DNA of 64,000 nucleotides from Anaeromyxobacter sp. Fw109-5 (GCF_000017505.1 NC_009675.1:4840501-4904500), one strand, 5' to 3'; positions 16,461 through 26,236 are shown, numbered from the stretch's first letter. Made by a program: numbers and translations. The notes: generated by a model not told the origin, from the sequence alone.

Positions 16461-17338
16461 ATCGTCTCTGCCGCGGCCTGTTCCCCGAGCGCGGGCTCCG
16501 GGCCGTGTTCGTCCGCGTGGGTGACACCGCGCGCATGGCGCGCGTCCTCCACGGCCTCTACCCGACGAGCGCCCACCTGTTCGCCCAGGCGCTGGCCGCG
16601 GGCGCGCTGCTCGGCGCCCTCCAGAAGGAGCGAGGACGCGTCAACCTGCAGCTCGAGTGCGACGGCCCGCTGGCGGGCCTGTTCGTGGACGCCGACACCG
16701 AGGGCAACGTCCGGGGCTACGTCCGCCGCCCCGACGTGCACTTCCCGGGCGACCCCGCCCGCGGTGCACGCGCGGCGCTGGGGGGCGCCGGGTTCCTGTC
16801 CGTCCTGCGCCAGCTCGGCGACGGCCAGCACTACCGCAGCGCGGTCGAGCTGCGCGCGGCGGACCTCGCGGAGGACCTCCGGCGCTGGTTCGCGGCGAGC
16901 GAGCAGGTCGCGACCGCCCTCGACCTCGCGGTCGTCCCGCTGGACGGCGAGCCGCTCGGGGAGGTGGCCGGCGTCCTCCTCCAGCGCTTGCCCGACGGCG
17001 ACGACGGCGCCATCGAGGCCGCGCGCGCCCGGCTCGCCGCGGGCGCGCTGCCGGCGGCCCTCGCCCGCGGCGCCTCCGCCCAGGAGGTGATCGCCGAGGT
17101 GGGCGGCGCGGGGTTCGAGCTGCTCGCCGACGTGGAGGTCGCCTACCGGTGCGGCTGCAGCCAGGAGCGGGCGAGGACGGCCGTCTCGGCGCTGGGGCGC
17201 GAGGGCGTGCTCGAGGTGCTCGAGACGGAGCGACAGGCGGTGATCACCTGCGAGTTCTGCAGGTCCAGGTACGTCGTCGACGAGGAGGCGCTCCGCGAGA
17301 TCGCGCGCCGGCTCGCCGAGCGCGAGGCGAGCGGGTGA
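16454..17338 (+). CDS. hslO: Redox-regulated chaperone Hsp33
   Basis: A 294-residue protein matching Hsp33. The N-terminal domain has GDTARMARVL, AQALAAGALLGALQKERGRVNLQLECDGPLAGLFVDADTEG-type blocks (the first part reads LFAQALAAGALLGAL, followed by the substrate-binding region GNVRGYVRRPDV). The C-terminal redox switch has all four cysteines: CGC near residue 234 and CEFC near residue 270, binding zinc in the reduced, inactive form. On oxidation it unfolds and holds aggregating proteins. Its stop overlaps the start of the phosphoribosyltransferase gene by 4 nt. The start codon lies in a perfect 11-bp hairpin (16429-16460), an unusual feature for a stress chaperone. Confidence 0.95.
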   Translation: MSDRLCRGLFPERGLRAVFVRVGDTARMARVLHGLYPTSAHLFAQALAAGALLGALQKERGRVNLQLECDGPLAGLFVDADTEGNVRGYVRRPDVHFPGDPARGARAALGGAGFLSVLRQLGDGQHYRSAVELRAADLAEDLRRWFAASEQVATALDLAVVPLDGEPLGEVAGVLLQRLPDGDDGAIEAARARLAAGALPAALARGASAQEVIAEVGGAGFELLADVEVAYRCGCSQERARTAVSALGREGVLEVLETERQAVITCEFCRSRYVVDEEALREIARRLAEREASG

Positions 17339-18090
17339 GCGTGGCTGTGGTAGATTCGCCTCCCCTGTCGGGCCGGAAGCGCCCGCTCTCCCGGAGGATC
17401 GTCATTCCGACCTCGAAGAAGAGGAAGACCGCCGCGGCCCGGCGCCCGGCGAAGGCTCGCGGCCGCGCGGCCGCGACCTCCCGCCGCCGCAGCTCCGCGC
17501 GCGCGACCCAGGCCCGCGGCCCCGCGGAGCAGCCGCTCGGCATGGGCGTCGCGGACGGCTTCGCCATGGACCGCCTCGCCGCCCCGGTGCGCGCGAGGCG
17601 CTCGCCCAAGAAGGAGGTGCGCGAGATCGGCTGGGCCGCGTTCGGCGAGGTCGCGCGCACCCTCGCCCAGCGGATCTCCGCCCGCTTCCGGCCGGACGTC
17701 GTGGTCGGCGTCGCCAAGGGCGGCGTCTTCGTCGGGGGAGCGCTCGCCGCCGCCCTCGGCGTGGACTTCTACCCGGTCCGCATCGAGAAGCGCCGCCGCG
17801 ACGCCGCTCCGCTCCCGGAGCCGGTGGTGGAGCTGCCCGACCTCTCCCGCAAGAAGGTGCTCGTCGTCGACGACGTCGCCTCGAGCGGCGCGACCCTCGC
17901 CAAGGCGCGCGCCGTCGCCCGCAAGGCGGGCGCACGCGAGGTGCGCACCGCGGTGCTCGTCGTCCGGCCGGACGGCGCGCGGCCCGACTTCTCCGCGATC
18001 GAGACGGACCAGCTCGTCCTCTTCGGCTGGGACTACCAGCTCGACGGAGGGCCGGCGGGCGGCGTCGATCCCGGAGAGGTGGGGGTCTGA
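17335..18090 (+). CDS. Phosphoribosyltransferase-domain protein with a Lys/Arg-rich N-terminal tail
   Basis: The start is taken as GTG 17335, which overlaps the hsp33 stop (GTGA), giving 251 residues. Residues 1-90 are low-complexity and very basic (KKRKTAAARRPAKARGRAAA). The type I PRT domain follows: FRPDVVVGVAKGGVFVGGALAAALG and the PRPP-binding loop VLVVDDVASSGATL near residue 180. It is similar in layout to hypoxanthine/xanthine-type or uncharacterised PRTases that move phosphoribosyl groups from PRPP; the acceptor is unknown. A GGAGG six bases before an ATT at 17404 would fit a shorter product, but ATT starts are rare. The next gene is selB, 34 nt downstream. Confidence 0.82.
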   Translation: MSVAVVDSPPLSGRKRPLSRRIVIPTSKKRKTAAARRPAKARGRAAATSRRRSSARATQARGPAEQPLGMGVADGFAMDRLAAPVRARRSPKKEVREIGWAAFGEVARTLAQRISARFRPDVVVGVAKGGVFVGGALAAALGVDFYPVRIEKRRRDAAPLPEPVVELPDLSRKKVLVVDDVASSGATLAKARAVARKAGAREVRTAVLVVRPDGARPDFSAIETDQLVLFGWDYQLDGGPAGGVDPGEVGV

Positions 18091-18124
18091 TCCCAGGAGT
18101 CCGGGTCTCACGACCGGGGTGCAC

Positions 18125-20074
18125 ATGAAGCGCGTCGTCGTCGGCACTGCCGGTCACATCGATCACGGCAAGACCTCGCTCGTCCGGGCGCTGACCGGGA
18201 TCGACACCGATCGGCTCCGGGAGGAGAAGCGCCGCGGGATCACCATCGAGCTCGGCTTCGCGCACCTCCCGCTGCCCGACGGCACCGTGGCGGGCGTGGT
18301 GGACGTCCCCGGTCACGAGCGGTTCGTTCGCGCCATGGCCGCCGGCGCGGGCGGGATCGATCTCGTCGTGCTCGTCATCGCCGCCGACGAGGGCGTCATG
18401 CCCCAGACGCGCGAGCACCTCGACATCTGCCGGCTCCTCGGCGTTCCGCGCGGGCTCGTGGCGGTGACGAAGTCGGACCTCCTGCCCGAGCTGGGGACAG
18501 ACTGGCTCCCGCTGCTCGAGCAGGACGTCCGCGAGGTGACGCGGGGCACGTTCCTCGAGGGCGCGGCGATCGTCCCGGTCTCCGCCGCCACCGGCGAGGG
18601 GCTCGACGAGCTCCGCGCTGGGCTCGGCCGGCTCGCGGCCGAGGTGCAGGAGCGGCCCGCGGACGGGCCGGTCTTCCTGCCGATCGATCGCGCCTTCTCG
18701 ATGAAGGGGTTCGGGACGGTGGTCACTGGGACGCTGCTCTCCGGCCAGATCGCCGAGGGGGACGAGGCGGCCTTGCTGCCGTCCGCGCCCGGCGCCCCCG
18801 CGCTGCGCGTCCGCTCGGTGCAGGTCCACGGCAAGCCCGCCGCGCGCGCGCTCGCCGGCCAGCGCACCGCGGTGAACCTCCCCGGCGTCGAGCCCGCCGC
18901 GATCCAGCGCGGACAGGCCCTCGTGCACGCGGGCGTGGTGCCGCAGTCGTCGATGCTCGACGTGGAGGTGACGCTCCTCGCCGCCGCGCCGAGACCGCTC
19001 AGGCACCGCGCGAAGCTGCTGCTCCACGTCGGGACCGCGCAGGTCCCGGCGGCGGTCGCGCTCGTGGACCGCGGCGAGCTCCGGCCCGGGGAGACGGCGT
19101 TCGCCCAGCTCCGGCTCGGCCAGCCCGTCGCGGCGCTGCCGGGGCAGCGCTTCATCCTGCGCGGCTTCACGGTCCTCCAGGGCCGCGGCAAGACGCTCGC
19201 CGGCGGCCGCGTCCTCGCGGTCGCCGCCCCGCGCCGCCGCCGGGGGCGCCCCGAGGGGCTGCGCCAGCTCGAGGTCCTCGCGCGCGGGGAGCCCGACGCG
19301 CGCGTCGCCACGGTGCTCGAGATGTCCGGTCCCGCCGGGCTCGAGCTCGGGGGGCTCGTCGGGCGGACGGCGCTCTCGCCGAAGGCGGCGCAGACGGCGC
19401 TGGACCGGCTCGGCGCCAAGGGCGGTGCGCTGCTCTTCGACCGCGAGCGGCGCGCCTACGTGGCGGGGACCGTCGCGCAGGAGCTCGCCCAGCGGCTCCT
19501 CGCGGCGGTGGACGCCTTCCACGCGGAGCGGCCGCTCGCGGCCGGCGTCGGGCGCGAGGAGCTGCGCGGGCGCCTCCCGCCGGTCACCGACCCGCGCCTG
19601 TTCCAGCGGCTCCTCGCGCAGCTCGCCGACAGGGGCGAGCTGGTGCTCGAGGGCGACCACGTGCGCCGCAAGGGGCACGCGGCGGCGTCCGGCGCCGACG
19701 CCGGGGCCCTCAAGGAGAAGGTCGCGCAGGCCCTCTCGAAGGGCGGCCTCACGCCGGCCTGGCTCGCCGAGCTGCCCCCGCTCGTCGGCGGCTCTCCCGC
19801 CGACGTCCAGGCGGTGCTGAAGCTCCTGCTCGCCGAGGGGCGGGTGGTGCGCGCGTCGTCGGAGCTCTGGTTCGACGGCGCCGCCGTGGCCGCGCTGCGG
19901 GAGCGGCTCGTCGCCTTCCTGCGCGAGCGGCGCGAGATCACCACCCAGGAGTTCAAGGAGCTCGTGGGCGCCACCCGCAAGCACGTCATCCCGCTCGCCG
20001 AGTACTTCGATCGCGAGAAGGTGACGCTGCGCGTCGGCGAGAAGCGCGTGCTGAGAGGCGAGGGGCGAGGATGA
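18125..20074 (+). CDS. selB: Selenocysteine-specific elongation factor SelB
   Basis: A 649-residue protein is predicted from ATG 18125; a GTG at 18119 is also possible. The translational GTPase domain has [13 protein letters not shown] (P loop), the switch I region [30 protein letters not shown] (G3) and TKSDLL (G4). After the beta-barrel domains the C-terminal third (from about residue 380) contains the winged-helix repeats that bind the SECIS hairpin in selenoprotein mRNA; the last one ends [32 protein letters not shown]. It delivers Sec-tRNA to UGA codons. selA is 12 kb away at 31944. Its stop overlaps the histidine kinase start by 4 nt (ATGA), a strong sign of one operon. Confidence 0.96.
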   Translation: MKRVVVGTAGHIDHGKTSLVRALTGIDTDRLREEKRRGITIELGFAHLPLPDGTVAGVVDVPGHERFVRAMAAGAGGIDLVVLVIAADEGVMPQTREHLDICRLLGVPRGLVAVTKSDLLPELGTDWLPLLEQDVREVTRGTFLEGAAIVPVSAATGEGLDELRAGLGRLAAEVQERPADGPVFLPIDRAFSMKGFGTVVTGTLLSGQIAEGDEAALLPSAPGAPALRVRSVQVHGKPAARALAGQRTAVNLPGVEPAAIQRGQALVHAGVVPQSSMLDVEVTLLAAAPRPLRHRAKLLLHVGTAQVPAAVALVDRGELRPGETAFAQLRLGQPVAALPGQRFILRGFTVLQGRGKTLAGGRVLAVAAPRRRRGRPEGLRQLEVLARGEPDARVATVLEMSGPAGLELGGLVGRTALSPKAAQTALDRLGAKGGALLFDRERRAYVAGTVAQELAQRLLAAVDAFHAERPLAAGVGREELRGRLPPVTDPRLFQRLLAQLADRGELVLEGDHVRRKGHAAASGADAGALKEKVAQALSKGGLTPAWLAELPPLVGGSPADVQAVLKLLLAEGRVVRASSELWFDGAAVAALRERLVAFLRERREITTQEFKELVGATRKHVIPLAEYFDREKVTLRVGEKRVLRGEGRG

Positions 20075-23000
20075 GGGAGGCGGCGTCGCTCGAGGCCGTC
20101 GGCACCCTCGTCGTCCGCGACGGCCGGATCCTCTACGCGAGCCCGCTCGTGGCGGCGCTCGCCGAGTCCGCGCCGGAGGCGCTCGTCGGCACCGATCCGT
20201 TCGCGCTCATCGCGCCCGAGGATCGCCCGCGCACGGCGGAGCGGTACGCCCGGCGGCTCCGCGGCGAGCCCACCCCCGCCGAGTACGAGGTGGCCCTCGC
20301 CCTCCCCTCGGGCGAGCGGCGCGCGGTCGAGCTGCGCGTGGACGTGGACGGGCCCGACGTGGTGGTGCGCCTGCGGGACGTCTCCGCCCGGGCCGACCGC
20401 CGCCCGCGCCTCGAGGCGCTCGCGGCGCTGGGCGCCGCGATCCAGCGGGAGCGCAGCGAGGCGGCCGTCTTCGAGCGCGTCCGCGACGGCCTGCGCGGGA
20501 TCGGGCTCACCGCGCTCCTCATGCGGCCGGACGGGGACGGGGTTCGCATCGAGTGGGCGTCGCCGGCGCCGGATGTGGCCACGGCCTTCGAGGAGCGGGC
20601 GGGCCCCCTGGTCGGCCGGCCGGGCCGGTGGAGCCCGTTCTCGCGCACCGTCTGGGAGGAGGGCGCGGCGTACTCCGACGACTGGGGCGCGGACGTCGCC
20701 GCGTTCGTGGGCGAGGTCCGGGCGGAGGAGGCGCGCGCCACCGCCGTCGCGCTCGGGCTGTCGCGCGCCATCGCCGTGCGGCTCGACGAGCGCGCCGCGA
20801 TCCGCCACTACCTCGTGATCGTCGGCGACTGGCTCGACCGCGGGGACCTCGCCGCCGTGCGCCTCTTCGGGGCGCAGGTGGCCGCCGCGCTCGACGCGTC
20901 GCGAATCATCGCGGACCTGTCGCGCCGGAACGCCGAGCTCGCCGCGCTGAGCCGCCTCGGCGCGATCGCCGGAGACGCCCCGGACCTCCCGAGCTTCTTC
21001 GCGCGCGCCGCCGATCTGGTCCGCGCCGCGAGCGGCTGCGACGGGCTGTGCGTCTACGTGCTGGACGACCGCGCCGGCGAGCTCGTCTGCCGGTTCCACG
21101 ACGGCGTGGACGCCCCGCCGCCCGGGCAGCCTCGCCTCTCCCTCGCGTCGCCGATCGGCGACGTGGTGCGCGATCGCGCCGCGCGCGTGGTGGAGGGCGG
21201 CGGCGAGGGGCCCGGCGCCAGGCTCGCGGCGAGCGCCGGGTTCGCCGCGAGCGCCTGGGTGCCGCTCGTCGCCCGCTCCCGCGTGGTGGGCGTCATGGTC
21301 GCGGGCTACCGGGACGGAGCGGAGCGGGCGCGCGCGCGCCTCGACGTCCTCGCCGCCGGGGCCGCCCACTTCGGCGGCGCCATCGAGTCGCACGGGCTGC
21401 TCGCCGACCTCCGCCGCCGCGTGGGCGAGCTGACGCTCCTCAACGACCTCGCGCTCGCCTCGGCGCAGCTCGACCCGGTCCTGCTGCTCGACGCCGCCCT
21501 CCGCCGGGTGTGCGACACCCTCGACGCGGGCGGCGCCGCCTTCCTGCGGGACGGCGACAGGCTCCTGCTCGTCTCGGGCGTGGGCCTCGCCCCGGACGCG
21601 GCCCGCGCCGTCTCCCAGCTCCAGGTGGGCGAGGGGGCGCCCGGGCTCGCGGTGACGCGGCTCGCGCCGGTGGACGGCCGCGACGCGGCCGCGCGCGGCG
21701 CGGCGTGGGACGCGTTCCGCGCCGTCCGCGGCGACGGCCCGCTCGTCGCGGTGCCGCTCCTCGCGAAGACCCACGCGCTCGGCGCGCTGGTGCTGGGGCG
21801 GCCGGCGGGCGGGCGCGACCTCGAGCCCGGCGACGTGGGCCTCCTCTCGGCCATCGGCGTCCAGCTCGGGGTGGCGGTGGAGAACGCCCGCCTCTTCTCC
21901 GACGTCCGGCGCCGCCTCTCCGACCTCGAGGCGGTCCACGCGCTCGCCCTGCGCATCTTCGGGAACGCGCCCGGGGACGTTCGCGCGCTGCTGGAGGACG
22001 GCTGCCGCGAGACCGCGCGGGCGCTCTCGGCGCGGGCGGCCGCGGTGCTGCTGGTCGAGCCCGACGGCAGATCCCTCCGCGGCGTGGCGGCCTTCGGCAC
22101 GCCGATGGACGCCAGCCAGCTCCGCGTCTCGCTCGACGAGGACGCCCTCGCGGCCGAGGCGTTCCGGCGCCGCGCCCCGGCGTGGACCCCCGACACGAAG
22201 ACCGACCCGCGGACGACGTTCGGCGCGGCCCCCGCGATGCCGCCGCTCGCGCTGCTGGCCGTGCCGCTGTCCTCGCGCGCGGCGACGCGCGGCGTCCTGT
22301 ACGTGGCCGACGACGCCGGCCGGACCTTCGGCGATCCCGAGCTCGCCCTCGCGAACGCGCTCGCGGGCGAGCTGGCGGTCGGGCTCGAGAACGCGGAGCT
22401 CTACGCCGAGACGCGCGCGCGCGTCGAGGAGCTCTCCCTGCTGAACGAGATGGGCCGCACGGTGGCGGCCTCGCTGGATCTCGAGCAGGTGCTGCGCGAG
22501 GGCGTCGAGGCGGCGCGCCGGCTGGTGGGCGCGACGCGCGGGGCGGTGCTGCTCTACGATCCGGTCGCGAACGCGCTGCAGCTCGCGACCGGGACCGGCC
22601 TCACCCCCGAGGAGGTCGCCGCCTCCCGGGGCGCCATGCGCTCCGGCGGGATCTCGCTCCGCGTGATCCGCGAGCGGCGCGCCATCGTGGTCGACGACGT
22701 CGCCGCGGACCCGCAGATCAACGCGCTGTTCAGGCAGCGGCTCGCGCCGCGCTCGCTGCTCGCGGCGCCGATCCTGCTGCGGGGGGAGCCGCTCGGAGTC
22801 CTCCTCCTCGACGAGTCCCGCCGGCTTCGCCACTTCACGGAGGCCGAGGTGCAGCGCGTGGCCGCGGTCGGGAACCAGCTCGCGGTGGCCATCGAGAACG
22901 CGCGCCTGTACCAGGCCGCGCGGAATCGGCTCGCCGAGCTCTCGGCGGTGATCGACGTCGCCCGGGTGGTGTCCTCCTCCCTCGAGCTCGAGGAGGTGCT

Positions 23001-24630
23001 GGGCGCGGGCGCCGAGCAGCTGATGCGCACGCTCGAGAGCCCCGCGTGCGCGATCCTCCTCGGCGACGGGCGCGGTCAGGCGCTGCGCCGCGCGGCCTCA
23101 CGGGGCGCCCTGATCGGAGCGGAGCGGCTGTCGCTGGCCGAGCCGTCGCTCGCGCGCGCCGCGCTCGAGGCGCGCGCGCCCCTCACCGGGCCCGCGGACG
23201 CGGGCGCGGCGGACGGGCCGCCCGTCCTCGCCGTGCCGCTCCACGTCCGCGACCAGCCGGTCGGGGTGGCGCTCGTGGCCGGGGCGGACGCGGAGCGCAC
23301 CTTCACCCCCGGAGAGCTCTCGCGCGCCATGGCCATCGCGAGCCAGCTCGCCGTCGCGGTGGACAACGCCCGCCTCTACTCGGAGACGCGCCGCCGCGCC
23401 GAGGAGCTCGCCCTCCTGCACGACGTGGGACGCTCGCTCGCGACCCTCGACATCGAGCAGGTGCTCGGCGAGGGCGTGAAGAACCTCGCGCGCATCGTCG
23501 AGTGTCCCGCGGCGTTCCTGGCGCTGGGCACGAGCGAGGGGGCAGACCTCGACGTCCGCGCCGTGGCCGGCCCCATCCGCCCCCTGCTCGGGAAGCGCCT
23601 CTCGGCGGGCGCGACGGCGCTCGTGGCGCGGGTCCTCGAGCGGCGCGAGCCGCTCGCGCTCGAGAACGTCGACGAGGACGCTCGCATCTCGGCGGAGGCC
23701 CGGGCGCTCACGGGGGCGCGCGCGGCGGTCGTCCTGCCGCTCCTCGTGCGCGAGCGCGCCATCGGCGTCGCCGTCGTCCTCGACACGCGCGGGGAGCGGC
23801 GCTTCACGTCCGCCGAGATCCAGCGGGCGGCGGCCATCTCGAACCAGCTCGCCGTCGCCGCCGACAACGCCCGCCTGTACGAGGACCTGCGCGGGAGCTA
23901 CGCCGAGCTCGGGCGCGCGCAGCGCCAGCTCATCCAGCAGGAGCGGCTCGCGGCGCTCGGCGAGCTCTCCGCGGTCGTCGCCCACGAGGTGCGCAACCCC
24001 CTCGGCGTCATCTTCAACTCGCTGGGCTCGCTGCGGCGCCTGCTCCGCCCCGCCGGCGACGCGAAGCTGCTCCTCGACATCGTGGGCGAGGAGGCGGACC
24101 GGCTGAACCGGATCGTCGGCGACCTGCTCGACTTCGCCCGCCCCTCCGACCCGCAGCTCCGGCCCGAGCGGCTGGAGCGCGTCGTCGAGGAGGCCATCCA
24201 CACCGCGCTCGCGCAGAACCCGCAGGGGGTGGAGGTGAGCCGGGACGTGGACCCGGAGCTGCCGGCCGTGCCCATCGACGCGCGGCTGGTGCGGCAGGCG
24301 GTGATCAACGTGGCGGTGAACGCCATCCAGGCGATGCCGCGCGGCGGCCGGCTCACCGTGCGCGTCCGCCGCGAGGACGGCACGGCCGCGCTCGACGTCG
24401 AGGACACCGGCCCGGGCATCCCGGACGAGGTGAAGCACCGCATCTTCGAGCCGTTCTTCACGACGAAGGCCAGCGGCACCGGGCTCGGGCTCGCCGTCGT
24501 GAAGCGGATCGTGGACGGACACGGCGGCGAGCTGGTGGTACACAGCCGTCCGGGGGCCGGCACGCTGTTCCGCATCCGCCTGCCGCTGCGCGACCCCGCG
24601 TCCGCCGAAAAGGAGCCCCGCCTTGGCTGA
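20071..24630 (+). CDS. Multi-GAF sensor histidine kinase
   Basis: A 1519-residue soluble kinase with no membrane segment. A PAS-like domain occupies residues about 5-110 (GTLVVRDGRILYASPLVAAL). About seven consecutive GAF domains follow to about 1275, separated by recurring coiled-coil linkers such as NQLAVAIENARLYQAARNRLAELS and SQLAVAVDNARLYSETRRRAEEL. The HisKA dimerisation domain has the H-box GELSAVVAHEVRNPLG with the phospho-acceptor His near residue 1304. The HATPase domain (about 1400-1510) has the N, G1, F and G2 boxes: NVAVNAIQAMP, VEDTGPGIPDEV, IFEPFFTTKASGTGLGLAV. It overlaps selB by 4 nt and the NtrC gene by 8 nt, so the regulator at 24623 is almost certainly its partner. The signals sensed by the GAF array are unknown. 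Confidence 0.95.
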   Translation: MREAASLEAVGTLVVRDGRILYASPLVAALAESAPEALVGTDPFALIAPEDRPRTAERYARRLRGEPTPAEYEVALALPSGERRAVELRVDVDGPDVVVRLRDVSARADRRPRLEALAALGAAIQRERSEAAVFERVRDGLRGIGLTALLMRPDGDGVRIEWASPAPDVATAFEERAGPLVGRPGRWSPFSRTVWEEGAAYSDDWGADVAAFVGEVRAEEARATAVALGLSRAIAVRLDERAAIRHYLVIVGDWLDRGDLAAVRLFGAQVAAALDASRIIADLSRRNAELAALSRLGAIAGDAPDLPSFFARAADLVRAASGCDGLCVYVLDDRAGELVCRFHDGVDAPPPGQPRLSLASPIGDVVRDRAARVVEGGGEGPGARLAASAGFAASAWVPLVARSRVVGVMVAGYRDGAERARARLDVLAAGAAHFGGAIESHGLLADLRRRVGELTLLNDLALASAQLDPVLLLDAALRRVCDTLDAGGAAFLRDGDRLLLVSGVGLAPDAARAVSQLQVGEGAPGLAVTRLAPVDGRDAAARGAAWDAFRAVRGDGPLVAVPLLAKTHALGALVLGRPAGGRDLEPGDVGLLSAIGVQLGVAVENARLFSDVRRRLSDLEAVHALALRIFGNAPGDVRALLEDGCRETARALSARAAAVLLVEPDGRSLRGVAAFGTPMDASQLRVSLDEDALAAEAFRRRAPAWTPDTKTDPRTTFGAAPAMPPLALLAVPLSSRAATRGVLYVADDAGRTFGDPELALANALAGELAVGLENAELYAETRARVEELSLLNEMGRTVAASLDLEQVLREGVEAARRLVGATRGAVLLYDPVANALQLATGTGLTPEEVAASRGAMRSGGISLRVIRERRAIVVDDVAADPQINALFRQRLAPRSLLAAPILLRGEPLGVLLLDESRRLRHFTEAEVQRVAAVGNQLAVAIENARLYQAARNRLAELSAVIDVARVVSSSLELEEVLGAGAEQLMRTLESPACAILLGDGRGQALRRAASRGALIGAERLSLAEPSLARAALEARAPLTGPADAGAADGPPVLAVPLHVRDQPVGVALVAGADAERTFTPGELSRAMAIASQLAVAVDNARLYSETRRRAEELALLHDVGRSLATLDIEQVLGEGVKNLARIVECPAAFLALGTSEGADLDVRAVAGPIRPLLGKRLSAGATALVARVLERREPLALENVDEDARISAEARALTGARAAVVLPLLVRERAIGVAVVLDTRGERRFTSAEIQRAAAISNQLAVAADNARLYEDLRGSYAELGRAQRQLIQQERLAALGELSAVVAHEVRNPLGVIFNSLGSLRRLLRPAGDAKLLLDIVGEEADRLNRIVGDLLDFARPSDPQLRPERLERVVEEAIHTALAQNPQGVEVSRDVDPELPAVPIDARLVRQAVINVAVNAIQAMPRGGRLTVRVRREDGTAALDVEDTGPGIPDEVKHRIFEPFFTTKASGTGLGLAVVKRIVDGHGGELVVHSRPGAGTLFRIRLPLRDPASAEKEPRLG

Positions 24631-26065
24631 GATCCCCCCCGGCATGCCCGCCCCGGACGAACCGCGCCTGGAGCCGCGCGGCGGCGCGCTCGTGGCCGGC
24701 AAGATCCTGGTGGTCGACGACCAGAAGAACATGCGCGCCACCACGGCGATCGTGCTGCGCCAGGGGGGGCACACCGTCGAGGAGGCGGAGGACGGCGCGG
24801 CGGCGGTCCAGCGCATCCAGCAGGAGACCTTCGACGTCGTCCTGACGGACCTGCGCATGCCCAGCGTCGACGGCATGGAGGTGCTGCGCGCGGCGCAGCG
24901 GCTCGCTCCCGAGACGCAGGTCATCGTCATGACCGCCTACGGGACCATCGAGTCCGCGGTCGACGCGATCCGGCAGGGCGCGTACGACTTCCTCGCGAAG
25001 CCCTTCAAGGAGGACGAGCTCCTCCTGCGCGTCTCGAAGGCGCTCGAGAAGCGCCGCCTGCTCGGCGAGGTGAGCCTCCTCGCCGGCGAGTTCCGCAAGC
25101 GGTACGGCCTCGAGCACATCGTCGGCCGCTCCTCGGCCATGCGCGACGTGCTCGATCGTGTCGTGCGCATCGCCCCCACCGACGCCACCGTCCTCGTCAG
25201 CGGAGAGTCCGGCACGGGCAAGGAGCTCGTCGCGCGGGCCATCCACGTGGCGAGCCGCCGCGGCGACAAGCCGTTCGTGCCGGTGAACTGCGCCGCCATC
25301 ACCGAGACGCTCCTCGAGTCGGAGCTCTTCGGGCACGCGAAGGGCGCCTTCACCGGCGCCGTCCGCGCCCGGCGAGGGATGTTCGAGGAGGCGAACGGCG
25401 GCACGCTCTTCATCGACGAGATCGGCGAGACCGCGCCCGGCTTCCAGGCGAAGCTCCTGCGCGCCCTGCAGGAGGGAGAGATCCGCCGCGTGGGCGAGTC
25501 GACGCCCGTCCAGGTGGACGTCCGCGTGATCGCGGCGACGAACCAGGATCTCCGCCGCGCCATCGCCGAGCGCCGCTTCCGCGAGGATCTCTACTACCGC
25601 CTCGCGGTGGTGCCGGTCCGGATCCCGCCGCTCCGGGAGCGCCGCGAGGACGTTCCCCTGCTCGCCGCGCACTTCCTCCAGCGATACAACCGCCGCACCG
25701 CCGAGGGGAAGACCCTCGCCCCCGAGGCCCTCGCGCGCCTCGTCGAGCACGACTGGCCCGGCAACGTCCGCGAGCTCGAGAACGCCATCGAGCAGGCGGC
25801 GGCGCTCTCGCCCGGGCGGGAGATCCGCGAGGGCGACGTCCAGCTCGAGCACGCGCGCGGGCTCCCCGCCGCGCCGGCGGAGGAGGCCCGTACCCTCGCC
25901 GAGGCGGTGGAGGAGGCGGAGCGGTGCGCGATCGAGGCGGCCCTGGCTCGCTGCGAGGGCGATCTCGGCCGCGTCGCGCGCGAGCTCGGCGTCTCCGCCA
26001 CGACGCTGTGGCGGAAGATGAAGCGACTCGCCATCGAGGCGCGCGGGGCGCCGACGCAGCCCTGA
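24623..26065 (+). CDS. NtrC-family sigma-54-dependent response regulator
   Basis: A 480-residue activator starts at TTG 24623, chosen for the aaaaggagccccgcc site just upstream; its first 8 nt overlap the kinase gene. Residues about 27-145 are a receiver (VVDDQKN, phospho-acceptor Asp near 76 in VVLTDLRMPSVDG, KPF lysine). Residues about 165-390 are the AAA+ domain with Walker A GESGTGKE near 194, the sigma-54 contact loop GAFTGA near 242, Walker B GGTLFIDEIGE, and the R-finger region RFREDLYYRL. The C-terminus is a Fis-type HTH (LGRVARELGVSATTLWRKM). It should open sigma-54 promoters when phosphorylated by the upstream kinase. A near-perfect -24/-12 promoter lies 156 bp after its stop codon. 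Confidence 0.96.
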   Translation: MAEIPPGMPAPDEPRLEPRGGALVAGKILVVDDQKNMRATTAIVLRQGGHTVEEAEDGAAAVQRIQQETFDVVLTDLRMPSVDGMEVLRAAQRLAPETQVIVMTAYGTIESAVDAIRQGAYDFLAKPFKEDELLLRVSKALEKRRLLGEVSLLAGEFRKRYGLEHIVGRSSAMRDVLDRVVRIAPTDATVLVSGESGTGKELVARAIHVASRRGDKPFVPVNCAAITETLLESELFGHAKGAFTGAVRARRGMFEEANGGTLFIDEIGETAPGFQAKLLRALQEGEIRRVGESTPVQVDVRVIAATNQDLRRAIAERRFREDLYYRLAVVPVRIPPLRERREDVPLLAAHFLQRYNRRTAEGKTLAPEALARLVEHDWPGNVRELENAIEQAAALSPGREIREGDVQLEHARGLPAAPAEEARTLAEAVEEAERCAIEAALARCEGDLGRVARELGVSATTLWRKMKRLAIEARGAPTQP

Positions 26066-26087
26066 ACCCCGGCCCGTTTTTCAGCGC

Positions 26088-26115
26088 TGCAATGGGGTCT
26101 TTCACCCGTGCAATG
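26088..26115 (+). promoter_or_regulatory. Direct repeats, possible upstream activator sites
   Basis: TGCAATG occurs at 26088-26094 and again at 26109-26115, exactly 21 bp apart (two helical turns), about 105-130 bp upstream of the sigma-54 promoter at 26221. This spacing and distance are typical of enhancer sites for NtrC-type activators. A 7-bp repeat is short, so this is a candidate only. Confidence 0.4.
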
Positions 26116-26220
26116 CGGCGCTCGACGTCCGTGTGTGCGGCGCCTCCGCGCAGGCAGGAGCGATCCGCGAAGCGGGCGAGATCGCTCAGGACGCTTCGCG
26201 TGGTGGGGCCGGCCCCCAAA

Positions 26221-26236
26221 TGGCACTGAAGTTGCT
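26221..26236 (+). promoter_or_regulatory. Sigma-54 (-24/-12) promoter
   Basis: TGGCAC (26221-26226), five bases, then TTGCT (26232-26236) reproduce the sigma-54 consensus TGGCAC-N5-TTGC, with GG and GC separated by exactly 10 bp. The start of transcription is predicted near 26247. The element is immediately downstream of the gene for an NtrC-type activator. Confidence 0.72.

Noticed and set aside
17404-17406. ATT with upstream GGAGG as start of the phosphoribosyltransferase
   Set aside because: ATT starts are very rare; the GTG overlapping the hsp33 stop is a more ordinary choice.
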